Shown here piece after piece: positions 47,587-56,983 of a stretch of 64,000 bases of DNA. The stretch comes from an uncultured cyanobacterium. Its GTDB lineage: Bacteria; Cyanobacteriota; Cyanobacteriia; Cyanobacteriales; Nostocaceae. How positions within the stretch are numbered: position 1 is the stretch's first letter; every line of letters begins with the position of its first letter. The notes under the pieces are model-generated. The model worked only from the letters and a program-made list of their open reading frames with translations, was not told where the DNA came from and made no database searches. Both the position numbers and the translations under genes were made by a program. The stretch is from NCBI GenBank assembly GCA_903848645.1, contig CAINGU010000029.1:1-64000 (forward strand), written 5' to 3'.

Positions 47587-47823
47587 TCATAGATTCAATA
47601 GATTCAATAATGTCATTGTTGATGATTGTTCCTGTATTGAGAATTGTTGGGTTGTCAATAGTGCTTATTTTTTGTTGATCATCTTTTGTACTTTATTTAG
47701 TAAACAATATTGAGTTGTTTTGTAGTATTAGTGCTTGATTTTACAGCAAAAATAACTATATCTGATTTTAAAACTAAAAACAAGCGATCGCTTTTGGGCA
47801 AATTTTGCCAATGGTAAAAATTT

Positions 47824-47845
47824 ATGATACTATATGTGGTATCAT
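47824..47845 (+). promoter_or_regulatory. Inverted repeat just upstream of hicA
   Basis: A perfect 7-bp inverted repeat, ATGATAC and GTATCAT, separated by 8 bp, lies 6 bp before the hicA ATG. HicB-type antitoxins bind such palindromes to repress their own operon, so this is a plausible operator. Confidence 0.55.
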
Positions 47846-47851
47846 CGCTCC

Positions 47852-48127
47852 ATGAGCAAATTAAGAAAATTAGTAGTTAAATTCCTCAAACTACCTCCAG
47901 AAGTAAGATTTGAGGATGTGTGCTATCTTTTAGAAGCTTTTGGCTTTGAAGAAAAACGTTCTAAAGGTAGCCATCATAGTTTTAGAGATTCCCAAGGTAG
48001 AAAAGTTACCGTACCGAAAACAGGGGGACAGAAAGTTAAAGGAGTCTATGTTCAGCAAATAGTTGAGTTATTAAATTTAGAAGAGTGGATAAATGAAAAC
48101 ACTGAATCAGACGAACAAGCAGATTGA
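47852..48127 (+). CDS. hicA: HicA mRNA interferase toxin
   Basis: HicA toxins are small dsRBD-like ribonucleases that cut mRNA. The 91-residue product has the double-stranded-RNA-like core and the catalytic His in SKGSHHSFRDS, then KVKGVYVQQIVELL. The ATG at 47852 is preferred over an upstream ATG at 47834 because the latter overlaps the probable operator. The end overlaps hicB by 35 bp. Confidence 0.85.
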   Translation: MSKLRKLVVKFLKLPPEVRFEDVCYLLEAFGFEEKRSKGSHHSFRDSQGRKVTVPKTGGQKVKGVYVQQIVELLNLEEWINENTESDEQAD

Positions 48128-48473
48128 ACCATCACCCCTAGAATACTATTTAAAGCTTCAATACTCTATCACTTTGTACTCAGATGCAGAAGGTGGATAT
48201 GTAGCAGAAATCAAAGATTTACCTGGATGTCTCACTCAAGGAGAAACCCTAGAAGAGACAATGACAAATATCAATGAAGCGCGGGAATTGTGGATAGAAA
48301 CGGCTTATGAAGCAGGTGATAATATTCCTTTACCCAGTACAGATGATAGTTATAGTGGTAAGTTAATGTTAAGAATGCCTAAATCATTACATCGGCGGTT
48401 ATCTGAAACTGCGGAAAGGGAAGGAGTGAGTTTAAATCAATATATTGTATCTTTAGTGAGTACAGCAAAGTAA
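48093..48473 (+). CDS. hicB: HicB antitoxin with ribbon-helix-helix domain
   Basis: The N-terminal RNase-H-like fold (residues 22-85, GGYVAEIKDLPGCLTQGE) blocks the toxin. A C-terminal Arc-type ribbon-helix-helix (GKLMLRMPKSLHRRLS) binds DNA. This is the complete form, unlike the orphan HicB at 44.6 kb. It starts within the end of hicA, so both are translated together. Confidence 0.85.
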   Translation: MKTLNQTNKQIEPSPLEYYLKLQYSITLYSDAEGGYVAEIKDLPGCLTQGETLEETMTNINEARELWIETAYEAGDNIPLPSTDDSYSGKLMLRMPKSLHRRLSETAEREGVSLNQYIVSLVSTAK

Positions 48474-48592
48474 TAATGGGAGTTTAGCCGAAAAGATAGA
48501 TCAGGAATTATATGAATAATAGTCAATTAATGAAATTTAATAATACAAACCGAATATTTTTCACAATTAACAAATTGTTCTTGAATATTGTT

Positions 48593-48619
48593 AACCTCCT
48601 CCCTAAAGAGGAAGAGGTT
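48593..48619. terminator. Bidirectional-type hairpin between hicB and xfp
   Basis: AACCTC pairs with GAGGTT with a CTC/GAG extension and a short A-rich loop. It sits between the convergent hicB and phosphoketolase genes. A following GAGTC/GACTC hairpin (about 48626-48643) may add to it. No other gene in 48474-48648. Confidence 0.55.
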
Positions 48620-48648
48620 AAGAAAGGAGTCAAAAAAGACTCATTCCA

Positions 48649-51030
48649 TTAATATGGCCAAGTCCAATCACGGATTTCTGGCATATCGTCGCCGTGTTTC
48701 TGGATATAATGCTTATGTTCAATCAGCTTATCTTGTAATTGTTGTTTTACATAAGCTGCTTTAGAACCTAACTTTGGTATACGATCTATTACATCCATAA
48801 CTAAATGGAATCTATCTAAATCATTCATCACCACCATATCAAAAGGTGTGGTTGTTGTTCCCTCTTCTTTATAACCACGCACATGAATATTTGAGTGATT
48901 TGTATGCCGATAGGTGAGACGATGAATTAACCAAGGATAACCATGAAAAGCAAAGATCACAGGTTTATCAGTTGTGAAAATTGTATCAAAATCCTTACTA
49001 CTTAAACCGTGAGGATGTTCACTTTGTGGTTGTAACGTCATCAAATCAACAACATTCACAACTCGCACTTTTAAATCTGGGAAATGTTGTCGTAAAATAT
49101 CCACAGCCGCTAAAGTTTCCAAAGTCGGAACATCTCCAGCACAAGCCATAACTACATCTGTTTCACTGTCTTGATCACTACTTGCCCATTCCCAAATTCC
49201 TAAACCTTTGGTACAGTGTTTAATTGCCGAATCCATGTCTAAATATTGTAATGCTGGTTGTTTACCGGCAACAATCACATTGACATAATTACGACTTCTT
49301 AAACAATGGTCGGTTACTGATAGCAAAGTGTTAGCATCAGGTGGCAGATAAACACGAATAATTTCGGCTTTTTTGTTAATTACATGATCAATAAAACCAG
49401 GATCTTGGTGAGAGAAACCGTTATGATCTTGTCGCCAAACATGAGAAGTGAGAAGATAATTTAAAGATGCTATTGGTCTTCTCCAAGTAATATGACGAGT
49501 CGTTTTCAACCATTTGGCATGTTGGTTGAACATGGAATCAATGATGTGAATAAAAGCTTCATAACAGGAGAAGAAACCATGACGACCTGTTAACAAATAT
49601 CCTTCTAACCAGCCTTGACAATTGGTTTCGCTGAGGATTTCCATAACTCGACCGTCAGGTGATAAATGGTCATCTTCAGGAAGAGTTTCCGCATCCCAAG
49701 CACGATTTGTCACTTCAAATAAAGGATCTAACCGATTTGAGGCGGTTTCGTCAGGACCAAAAACGCGGAAGTTGCGGCTTTCGTCGTTTAATTTCATAAT
49801 GTCGCGCAGAAACTTACCAGTAACTTTGGTAGCTTCAGCGTTAACTGTTCCTGGTTTGGCTACTTCTACAGCATAGTTGCAGAAATCAGGCATTTTCAAA
49901 TCACGCAGCAAAATTCCGCCGTTAGTGTGGGGGTTGTCTCCCATGCGACGCTGACCTTTGGGGGCTAATTCTGCGAGTTCGGGAATGAGTTGACCGTTGG
50001 TGTCAAAAAGTTCTTCCGGTTTGTAACTTTTTAGCCAATCTTCCAGTAATTGCAGATGTTCGGGATTACCAACAACATTAGCAAAAGGGACTTGGTGCGA
50101 TCGCCAATAATCCTCTGTTTTCTTCCCGTCCACTTCCTTGGGACCTGTCCAACCTTTAGGAGTGCGTAAAACAATCATCGGCCATTGCGGTCGTTCTTTA
50201 AAACCATGTACCCGCGCTTCTCTTTGGATACCTTGAATTTCGGGAATGATTGTATCTAATACTGCTGCCATTTTTTGGTGAACTTCCGCAGGATCTGAAC
50301 CTTCAACAAAGTAAGGTTTATAGCCATAGCCGATAAATAGGCTTTCTAACTCCTCATGAGGTATCCGTGCTAATACTGTGGGGTTAGCAATTTTGTATCC
50401 ATTCAAATGCAGAATTGGTAAAACCGCACCATCAGTAACAGGGTTGATAAATTTGTTAGAATGCCAGCTAGTTGCTAGGGGTCCAGTTTCTGCTTCTCCG
50501 TCACCGACAACTGCCGCAACTATCAAATCAGGGTTATCAAATACAGCCCCGTAAGCATGAACTAAAGCATAGCCTAATTCTCCCCCCTCATGAATAGAAC
50601 CGGGGGTTTCTGGGGCAACGTGGCTAGGAATACCACCAGGGAAGGAGAATTGCTTAAATAGTTTCTGCATTCCCTCTTCATCTTGGGAGATGTTGGGGTA
50701 ATATTCGCTATATGTTCCTTCTAAGTAGGTATTGGCAACAATTCCCGGTCCACCATGTCCGGGTCCAGCTATGTAAATTGCGTTGAGGTCGTATTTTTTA
50801 ATAACTCGGTTGAAGTGGGCGTAAATCAAGTTTAGCCCTGGAGTAGTTCCCCAATGTCCTAACAATCGGGGTTTAACGTGTTCTTGTTTGAGGGGTTCTC
50901 TCAGTAGAGGATTGTCGAGAAGGTATATTTGTCCAACAGAGAGATAATTGGCTGCACGCCAATAGGCGTTAATTTTTTGTAGTTCTGCGTCTGTTAAAGG
51001 TTTTGCTGGGGTTGTGGTCGCTAAGGTCAT
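48649..51030 (-). CDS. xfp: Xylulose-5-phosphate/fructose-6-phosphate phosphoketolase
   Basis: This TPP enzyme cleaves xylulose-5-P or fructose-6-P to acetyl phosphate plus an aldose phosphate. The 793-residue protein has [42 protein letters not shown], the TPP motif [13 protein letters not shown] and the C-terminal HGLSSKDFD and GYKEEG blocks. ATG at 51030 has GGAG 9 bp upstream; the frame extends 18 codons further. Acetyl phosphate made here can be used by the acetate kinase encoded at 24-25 kb. Confidence 0.97.
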   Translation of the reverse strand: MTLATTTPAKPLTDAELQKINAYWRAANYLSVGQIYLLDNPLLREPLKQEHVKPRLLGHWGTTPGLNLIYAHFNRVIKKYDLNAIYIAGPGHGGPGIVANTYLEGTYSEYYPNISQDEEGMQKLFKQFSFPGGIPSHVAPETPGSIHEGGELGYALVHAYGAVFDNPDLIVAAVVGDGEAETGPLATSWHSNKFINPVTDGAVLPILHLNGYKIANPTVLARIPHEELESLFIGYGYKPYFVEGSDPAEVHQKMAAVLDTIIPEIQGIQREARVHGFKERPQWPMIVLRTPKGWTGPKEVDGKKTEDYWRSHQVPFANVVGNPEHLQLLEDWLKSYKPEELFDTNGQLIPELAELAPKGQRRMGDNPHTNGGILLRDLKMPDFCNYAVEVAKPGTVNAEATKVTGKFLRDIMKLNDESRNFRVFGPDETASNRLDPLFEVTNRAWDAETLPEDDHLSPDGRVMEILSETNCQGWLEGYLLTGRHGFFSCYEAFIHIIDSMFNQHAKWLKTTRHITWRRPIASLNYLLTSHVWRQDHNGFSHQDPGFIDHVINKKAEIIRVYLPPDANTLLSVTDHCLRSRNYVNVIVAGKQPALQYLDMDSAIKHCTKGLGIWEWASSDQDSETDVVMACAGDVPTLETLAAVDILRQHFPDLKVRVVNVVDLMTLQPQSEHPHGLSSKDFDTIFTTDKPVIFAFHGYPWLIHRLTYRHTNHSNIHVRGYKEEGTTTTPFDMVVMNDLDRFHLVMDVIDRIPKLGSKAAYVKQQLQDKLIEHKHYIQKHGDDMPEIRDWTWPY

Positions 51031-51303
51031 TTTCAACTCCAAAAAGGTATTTGCACGAATCAGGTTTATTGTAACATTGCTCATTATTCCCTACAAAAAA
51101 ACAATTATTTTTATATTCACTCACTTAGTTGATTTAACTAAATATTAACGGAGATTTTGTCATAATTTTTGAAGACAATAAAAATGATAACTTCCCTAAC
51201 TAGAGGTATCACTTAATTTGACAGAAGAACTATATTTTTTTGACAAAAGAGCATTATGATAAATAACAAGTAATTTGTGTAAACTGGAGATAAATCGGCA
51301 ATA

Positions 51304-51708
51304 ATGCAAAAGTTCGCTCAATCTATAACTTCTATGCAACAAGCAAAAATTTCTACCATAGGATTATATTTTTCTTTGGTAACAGGACTTTCTGCTTGTG
51401 GGAACATAGAAAAATCTGGTATCAATCTTAAAAAATTAACTATTGGTGCTAATGTTACACAGATTCAAAAAATTACTCAACAAAATCAGGATACTACAGT
51501 TTATATTCAAGGTAAAGTAGAAAAAACTGCTCCTTTAATTAAGCAAAAGGCATATCAAATTAATGATGCAACGGGGAAAATCTGGGTTATTACTAACCAA
51601 GGTAATTTCCAAGTTGGAGAACAGGTAGTATTAAAAGGTAATGTTCGGTACAAAAGTGTTCCTTTAGCTGGTAAAGAATACGGCGAAATTTATTTAGAGG
51701 AAAAATAA
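51304..51708 (+). CDS. Putative lipoprotein with OB-fold-like domain
   Basis: A hydrophobic segment at residues 18-35 ends in a lipobox (LSAC), so the protein is probably lipid-anchored. The rest (about 60-134) alternates short strands with a GKVEKTAPL.. and WVITNQGNFQVGEQVVLKGNVRY pattern like OB folds of the YgiW/NirD type. Function unknown. The stop is 3 bp before the next gene, suggesting a shared transcript with the Nudix gene. Confidence 0.7.
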   Translation: MQKFAQSITSMQQAKISTIGLYFSLVTGLSACGNIEKSGINLKKLTIGANVTQIQKITQQNQDTTVYIQGKVEKTAPLIKQKAYQINDATGKIWVITNQGNFQVGEQVVLKGNVRYKSVPLAGKEYGEIYLEEK

Positions 51709-51711
51709 TTT

Positions 51712-52143
51712 ATGAATAATCAATTAGTTCATGTATCCGTCACAATTCTCTATCAAGAAAATAAATTCTTGATGCAATTACGGGACAATATTCCCAATAT
51801 TATAGCTCCTGGATGTTGGGCTTTATTTGGTGGACATATCGAACCTGGAGAAACTCCAGAAATAGCGGTTCAGCGGGAAGTTATGGAAGAAATTGGTTAT
51901 GAGTTAACTGATTTTACCCAATTTGGAATTTATAGCGATGAAAAAGCTGTACGTTATGTCTTTCATGCACCATTGTTAGTACCAGTAAATCAACTCATAC
52001 TTTCTGAAGGTTGGGATTTAGATTTGTTAACAGCAGAAGATATTCAAAGAGGTGAATGTTATTCCGCAAAAGCAGGAGAAGTAAGACCTTTAGCGACGTT
52101 ACCTCGGAAAATTATGCTGGATTTTATCAACAGCCTACCATAA
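51712..52143 (+). CDS. Nudix hydrolase
   Basis: Nudix hydrolases cleave nucleoside diphosphates linked to another group. The complete Nudix box GHIEPGETPEIAVQREVMEE is near residues 42-61 of the 143-residue protein, in the usual length. The substrate cannot be told. It follows the lipoprotein gene by 3 bp. A trio with the transporter downstream is possible but the gap (80 bp) leaves this open. Confidence 0.93.
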   Translation: MNNQLVHVSVTILYQENKFLMQLRDNIPNIIAPGCWALFGGHIEPGETPEIAVQREVMEEIGYELTDFTQFGIYSDEKAVRYVFHAPLLVPVNQLILSEGWDLDLLTAEDIQRGECYSAKAGEVRPLATLPRKIMLDFINSLP

Positions 52144-52223
52144 GGATTAAAGACTGATTATTTGATTTACAAGCCTTTAAATTTTCCAGATATTTTGCAA
52201 TAATTAGATTATTAATCAATCTC

Positions 52224-53306
52224 ATGCAACCAGTGAACAATCTACTCAATTTACGCAAATGGTTAATTATAGGATTAGCTTTTCCTGTTATTCTTCTTAA
52301 TGGGTGGTTATTAATTCAATTTATTAACTATTTTCAACCTTTAGTCAGCGTCATTTCTATCGCCATTCTCTTGGCTTTCATCTTAGACTATCCGATTCAA
52401 CTATTACAAAAACGTGGAGTCCCTCGCAATTTAGCAGTTGTAGTAGTCTTGCTATTAGCTATTATTATTTTAGGGGCTGTAGGTGTGATTTTAGTACCGT
52501 TAATTCTTGAACAACTGAATGAGTTAGCTAATCTTCTTCCCTATTGGATTGAATCTGGAACTCAACAAATAGAAGCTTTGCAAAATTGGGCATCTACACA
52601 GCAGTTACCAGTAAATTTAAGTGGACTAGCTGCTGAAATTTTAGGAAAAATATCTAGTCAACTGCAATCTTTTACTGGAAAAATTCTGAGTTTTGCTTTT
52701 GATACTATTGGGAATTTATTTAATTTACTGATAACCATAGTTCTCACTATTTATTTAGTATTGAATGGTGAACGTTTATGGGATGGAATTTATCTTTGGT
52801 TTCCTGGCAACATTACTATAAAAGTTAGAGAATTACTGCGGGAAGACTTTAATAATTATTTTATTGGTCAAGCTACTTTAGGTGCTATTTTAGCTGTGAC
52901 AATAACATTGGCATTTGTAGTTTTGCGAGTGCCTTTATCACTACTTTTTGGATTGGGAATTGGTTTATTTTCCTTATTTCCCTTTGGAACGGGTATTGGT
53001 ATTGGTATTGTCAGTTTATTAGTATCATTAAAAGATTTTGGTTTAGGGTTAGAGGTTGCAGTTATAGGTGTAACTCTTGACCAAATTAATTCTAATATTA
53101 TCGCTCCCCGTATTTTAGGAAATTTAACAGGCTTAAATCCTGTATGGGTAGTAATTTCTTTATTAATAGGAGCAAAATTAGGAGGTGTATTGGGTTTGTT
53201 AGTTGCTATTCCTTTAGCTAGTTTTATTAAAGATATTGCTGATACTTGGCGAAATGGTGAATTGAATAAAACCTCTGTTGATAGTGAGTATTTGCAAGAA
53301 TCCTAA
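52224..53306 (+). CDS. AI-2E family transporter
   Basis: The 360-residue polytopic membrane protein has about eight TM helices in the family arrangement, with LAFILDYPIQLLQKRGVPRNLAV early and DQINSNIIAPRILGNLTGLNPVWV late, the latter being the family's most conserved loop. Members export AI-2, sodium/protons or other small molecules. Cargo here unknown. No signal peptide beyond the first TM helix. Confidence 0.9.
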   Translation: MQPVNNLLNLRKWLIIGLAFPVILLNGWLLIQFINYFQPLVSVISIAILLAFILDYPIQLLQKRGVPRNLAVVVVLLLAIIILGAVGVILVPLILEQLNELANLLPYWIESGTQQIEALQNWASTQQLPVNLSGLAAEILGKISSQLQSFTGKILSFAFDTIGNLFNLLITIVLTIYLVLNGERLWDGIYLWFPGNITIKVRELLREDFNNYFIGQATLGAILAVTITLAFVVLRVPLSLLFGLGIGLFSLFPFGTGIGIGIVSLLVSLKDFGLGLEVAVIGVTLDQINSNIIAPRILGNLTGLNPVWVVISLLIGAKLGGVLGLLVAIPLASFIKDIADTWRNGELNKTSVDSEYLQES

Positions 53307-53416
53307 ATAAGTTAGATATTTTATTTTGGGAAATAGGATTCTCTGGGTACAGGCAAAAAATCAAGAATCTGATTACAATACTTAAGGATAAATCTCATTC
53401 TCTTGCGTAAGTAATC

Positions 53417-54571
53417 ATGGAAAATTTTGTTTTTTACAACCCAGTTAAAATCCTGTTTGGTAAAGGTCAAATCGCCAACATTGCAGCGGAAATCCCCGCA
53501 GACGCTAAAATTCTGATCACCTACGGTGGTGGTAGCATTAAAGCCAACGGCGTTTATGATCAAGTAAAATCAGCATTGGCTGGACGGAATGTCTTTGAAT
53601 TTGGCGGAATTGAACCCAACCCCCACTTTGAAACTTTAATGAAAGCAGTGGAATTAATCCGCAAAGAAGGGATTGATTTCCTCTTAGCTGTTGGTGGTGG
53701 TTCAGTTGCGGACGGAACTAAATTTATCGCTGCTGCTGTTCCTTTTGTCGGTGAACCTTGGGATATTTTAGCAAAAGGCGCACCCGTAACTGCGGCTTTA
53801 CCAATGGGGGTGGTATTGACTTTACCCGCGACTGGTTCGGAAATGAATACAAACTCAGTTGTTACCAAGTGGGAAACTCAAGAAAAGTTATTTTTCGCTA
53901 GTCCCTTTGTGTTTCCTAAGTTTTCAGTTCTTGACCCAGAAACGACTTTCTCCCTCCCTCCCAGACAAATTAGTAATGGGATAGTTGATGCTTTTACTCA
54001 TGTAATGGAACAGTATTTAACCTATCCTGTAAATGCGCCATTACAAGACCGCATGGCTGAATCAATTTTAAAAACTTTGATTTCAGAAGGTCCAAAAACT
54101 TTAGCAAATCCCACAGATTATGATGCACGAGCGAATTTAGTTTGGTCAGCGACAATGGCGTTAAATGGGTTAATTGCTGCTGGTGTTCCCCAGGATTGGA
54201 CTACTCACATGATAGGTCATGAATTGACAGCTTTGCATGGTTTAGATCATGCTCAAACTTTGGCGATTGTTTTACCAAACACTTTGACAATTAGACGCGA
54301 TCGCAAATGGCAAAAACTTCTACAATATGCAGATAGAGTTTGGGATATTGTGGGTGGTTCGGAAGCAGAACGGGTAGATACAGCAATTAGTAAAACTCGT
54401 GATTTCTTTGAATCAGTTGGTGTCCGCACTCACTTATCTGATTATGGTGTGGGAGTAGAAACTATTCCCGCAATCATCAAGAATTTAGAAAAGCATGGGA
54501 TGACTGCTTTGGGGGAAAATAAAGATGTTAACCCGCAAGTTGTTGAGCAAATTTTAGCTCTTTGTGCTTAG
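53417..54571 (+). CDS. Iron-containing alcohol dehydrogenase (YqhD-type)
   Basis: The 384-residue protein has the group III dehydrogenase motifs: GGGSVADGTKFIAA (nucleotide site), LPATGSEMNTNSV, metal-binding residues in VDAFTHVMEQYL and HGLDHAQTLAIV. It likely reduces aldehydes with NADPH in the cytoplasm, detoxifying aldehydes or making alcohols. A terminator follows. The start is preceded by a weak ribosome site. Confidence 0.93.
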   Translation: MENFVFYNPVKILFGKGQIANIAAEIPADAKILITYGGGSIKANGVYDQVKSALAGRNVFEFGGIEPNPHFETLMKAVELIRKEGIDFLLAVGGGSVADGTKFIAAAVPFVGEPWDILAKGAPVTAALPMGVVLTLPATGSEMNTNSVVTKWETQEKLFFASPFVFPKFSVLDPETTFSLPPRQISNGIVDAFTHVMEQYLTYPVNAPLQDRMAESILKTLISEGPKTLANPTDYDARANLVWSATMALNGLIAAGVPQDWTTHMIGHELTALHGLDHAQTLAIVLPNTLTIRRDRKWQKLLQYADRVWDIVGGSEAERVDTAISKTRDFFESVGVRTHLSDYGVGVETIPAIIKNLEKHGMTALGENKDVNPQVVEQILALCA

Positions 54572-54584
54572 AAATTAAATAATT

Positions 54585-54607
54585 AGGTCAGGCTTTTTGT
54601 CTGACCT
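54585..54607 (+). terminator. Hairpin after the alcohol dehydrogenase gene
   Basis: AGGTCAG pairs perfectly with CTGACCT around GCTTTTTGT. There is no long T-run downstream, so termination efficiency is uncertain. Confidence 0.55.
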
Positions 54608-54851
54608 CTGTTATCAAACGGAAGTAAATTAAAGAGCTGTAAACGAGAAATAAAATTCAATTTTATTCATTTTTCTAGACAGATATTCTTAATCAAATAA
54701 AATTAATTTATAAGCGTAAGCCATTTCAGATAAATGGTAGTTGTGGAGTTTTCTCAACCCAACTGATAAAACCGTCACACATAAATATTACATATATAAT
54801 TACCTAATAAATATCAGATTTCTGTATCTAACGATATTTAAGCCGTGATCA

Positions 54852-54867
54852 TGAGATCCAGATCACA
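54852..54867. promoter_or_regulatory. CRP-like site upstream of a small ORF and amt
   Basis: TGAGATCCAGATCACA matches 14 of 16 positions of the CRP consensus TGTGATCTAGATCACA. An overlapping perfect inverted repeat, GTGATC and GATCAC, spans 54845-54866. Cyanobacterial cAMP receptor proteins use this consensus. No experimental support. Confidence 0.45.
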
Positions 54868-54902
54868 GCAAATGCCGATAGTATCAACGATGGAGGAATT
54901 TT

Positions 54903-55013
54903 ATGTGTTCTTGCAGAGTTGATAATTCACATAATCACAAAAAAAATGTATTTTTTGATACAGAATATTTACTTTTATTAAATACAAAATCAACCAACTT
55001 TATTAAGAAATAA
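54903..55013 (+). CDS. Possible 36-residue Cys/His small protein
   Basis: An ATG with a strong GGAGG ribosome site 6 bp upstream opens a 36-codon frame with the beginning MCSCRVDNSHNHKK, rich in Cys and His, and a hydrophobic-rich middle (FDTEYLLLLN). It is the only good ribosome site in this 650-bp gap. It overlaps the NtcA-like site, which argues either for a shared transcript or for chance. Not a known family. Treat as a candidate. Confidence 0.35.
   Translation: MCSCRVDNSHNHKKNVFFDTEYLLLLNTKSTNFIKK
54948..54961 (+). promoter_or_regulatory. NtcA-type site upstream of amt
   Basis: GTATTTTTTGATAC is a perfect GTA-N8-TAC palindrome core, the consensus of NtcA, the nitrogen regulator of cyanobacteria. 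Centre 54954.5 would place a class II start near 54996, with AT-rich sequence such as AATACAAAAT at the -10 position. The next large gene is the ammonium transporter, a known NtcA target in cyanobacteria. Confidence 0.65.
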
Positions 55014-55224
55014 TTGAGAAGTCAGAATTAAATTTTGATTTCTGCTGACATTCAAGTTGATAACTGTTCCACTTAACTAAAAGCAGAAATTATCGAATAA
55101 ATTTCTGTTAATGTTCTATGTTTATTTTTTATAACCATATTGAACAAGTGTGACAGATTTGCAAACATGAACATGAGATAAAAAGCCTAACTTAATTACA
55201 GCTTTTCTAGCAGGAAAAACAGTA

Positions 55225-56682
55225 ATGAATAAACCTATTCGCCCCTTGTATCGCCTTCTAGCACTAGCTATAGGTTCAATGCTGTTAGCAATTTTCGCGC
55301 CTACAGTTGTCCAAGCCGCAGACCCTGTAACACTGGAATCATTAGACGCAACAACCAAACAATTACAAATTTCTATTGATACTACCTGGGTACTCCTCAC
55401 AGGCTTTTTAGTATTCTTCATGCAGACCGGTTTTTCGATGTTAGAGGCAGGTTTGCTGCGCCAAAGAGGTGTAGTTAATGCCCTATTGGAAAACTTTATT
55501 GATGCCGCTGTCACTATTTTAATCTGGTGGGGTGTGGGCTTTGGTATTGCCTTTGGTACAAGTGCTGGTGGATTTATTGGTACAGATACCTTTTTCCTAA
55601 GTCAACTACCCGTTGACGGCGCTTTTACCAATGCTGGTGTCCCCGGAATAGCTTCTGGCCTCAATGCTTACACCTTGTTCTTCTTCCAGTTTGCCTTTGC
55701 CGCTACTGCCAGTACAATTACTACTGGGTCCATGGCTGGGAGAACAGACTTTATAGGTGATTTAATTTATAGTGCCATCATGGCTGCATTCAGCTATCCC
55801 GTAGTTGTACATTGGGTGTGGAACTCCAGTGGCTGGTTATCAAAAATTGGTTTTCATGACTTTGCTGGTAGTACCGTAGTTCACACCGTTGGGGGTTGGA
55901 CAGCTTTAGTCGGTGCTTTTTTACTTGGACCCCGCCCTGGACGGACTCCTTGGGGACAAATTCCCCCCGCCCATAACTTAGGTTTGGCGGCTTTGGGAAC
56001 AATGATTCTTTGGTTTGGCTGGTACGGCTTTAACCCCGGTTCAACCCTTGGTACTAGTAGTCCTGGCTTAATTGGTTTAATTACCTTGAATACTACCCTG
56101 GGCGCTGGTGCTGGGGCGTTATCAGCGTTGTTTTATCAATATCAACGTTCAGGTAAATGGGATTTAGTCTATTGTTTGAATGGTTCTTTAGCAGGGTTGG
56201 TAGGTATTACCGCTGGTTGTGCATTTGTCGCACCTTGGGCTGCGGTTGTCATTGGTTTAACTGGTGGGATTTTGGTAGTTTTGGGTATTGATATTATTGA
56301 AGCGTGCAAAATTGATGACCCTGTGGGAGCATTTGCAGTTCATGGTATTAATGGCATGATGGGTACACTTGCGGTGGGCTTTTTAGGTCAATCAGAATTG
56401 ACTTTGAATAAAAAAGCTGGACTGTTTTTAGGTGGTGGTTTTGATTTGTTGGGTATACAGATTTTGGGCGTAGTGGCAATATCAGTTTTTACTATTGCTT
56501 TTGCCCTTTTAATGTTCACTGGACTCAATGCTATTGGTAGACTGCGGGTTAATCCTGAAGCTGATAAAGTTGGGATTGATAATTATGAACACGGTGCAAC
56601 TGTCTGGCCTGATGTTTATGCAGTTGAGGAGTTTGTAGAAGAGGAAAAAAATCACTCCAAAAATCCTCAAGCAAGTCCGTAG
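55225..56682 (+). CDS. amt: Ammonium transporter
   Basis: Amt proteins conduct ammonium/ammonia across the cytoplasmic membrane. The 485 residues include a leader (residues 8-32, ending VQAA), eleven TM helices, the twin-His pore residues in TVVHTVGGW and FAVHGINGMMG, and the DFAGSTVVH signature. The C-terminal tail is the normal P-II-contacting type. Upstream lies an NtcA-like site, consistent with induction when nitrogen is scarce. A hairpin follows. Confidence 0.96.
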   Translation: MNKPIRPLYRLLALAIGSMLLAIFAPTVVQAADPVTLESLDATTKQLQISIDTTWVLLTGFLVFFMQTGFSMLEAGLLRQRGVVNALLENFIDAAVTILIWWGVGFGIAFGTSAGGFIGTDTFFLSQLPVDGAFTNAGVPGIASGLNAYTLFFFQFAFAATASTITTGSMAGRTDFIGDLIYSAIMAAFSYPVVVHWVWNSSGWLSKIGFHDFAGSTVVHTVGGWTALVGAFLLGPRPGRTPWGQIPPAHNLGLAALGTMILWFGWYGFNPGSTLGTSSPGLIGLITLNTTLGAGAGALSALFYQYQRSGKWDLVYCLNGSLAGLVGITAGCAFVAPWAAVVIGLTGGILVVLGIDIIEACKIDDPVGAFAVHGINGMMGTLAVGFLGQSELTLNKKAGLFLGGGFDLLGIQILGVVAISVFTIAFALLMFTGLNAIGRLRVNPEADKVGIDNYEHGATVWPDVYAVEEFVEEEKNHSKNPQASP

Positions 56683-56702
56683 GGTTTGCGAAATCAGTTG
56701 TT

Positions 56703-56730
56703 GGTGGGTTAACGTGTAAGCTAACCCACC
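56703..56730 (+). terminator. Terminator after amt
   Basis: GGTGGGTTA pairs with TAACCCACC with a 10-bp loop, 20 bp past the amt stop. Downstream bases are not T-rich, so it may be a stabilising hairpin. Confidence 0.65.
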
Positions 56731-56942
56731 GCCGTCTAAAATAAAAACGCCAGCCGGAAAAAAGTGATTTTATGGTATTGACAAAAAATTTTCAGTGTGT
56801 TATCATATATATGACAAGGAAGAACTATTTTGCATTAAGTAGTTGTGCAAAATTAATTGAACATTGTAAAAATCCCTAAACCAATGAATTTTGTAGGGGC
56901 AAACCCCCTGTGGTTGCCCCAAATATCTAAAATAACCAGATA

Positions 56943-56965
56943 CCCGACTTCTTTAAGAAGTCGGG
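56943..56965 (-). terminator. Hairpin downstream of the M16 gene pair
   Basis: A nearly perfect palindrome, CCCGACTTCTT and AAGAAGTCGGG, lies 19 bp beyond the stop of the second peptidase gene on the reverse strand. Likely ends that transcript. The region 56731-56942 shows no gene, only a hairpin around 56895-56920. Confidence 0.6.
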
Positions 56966-56983
56966 GATATAAATTGAATTCTA

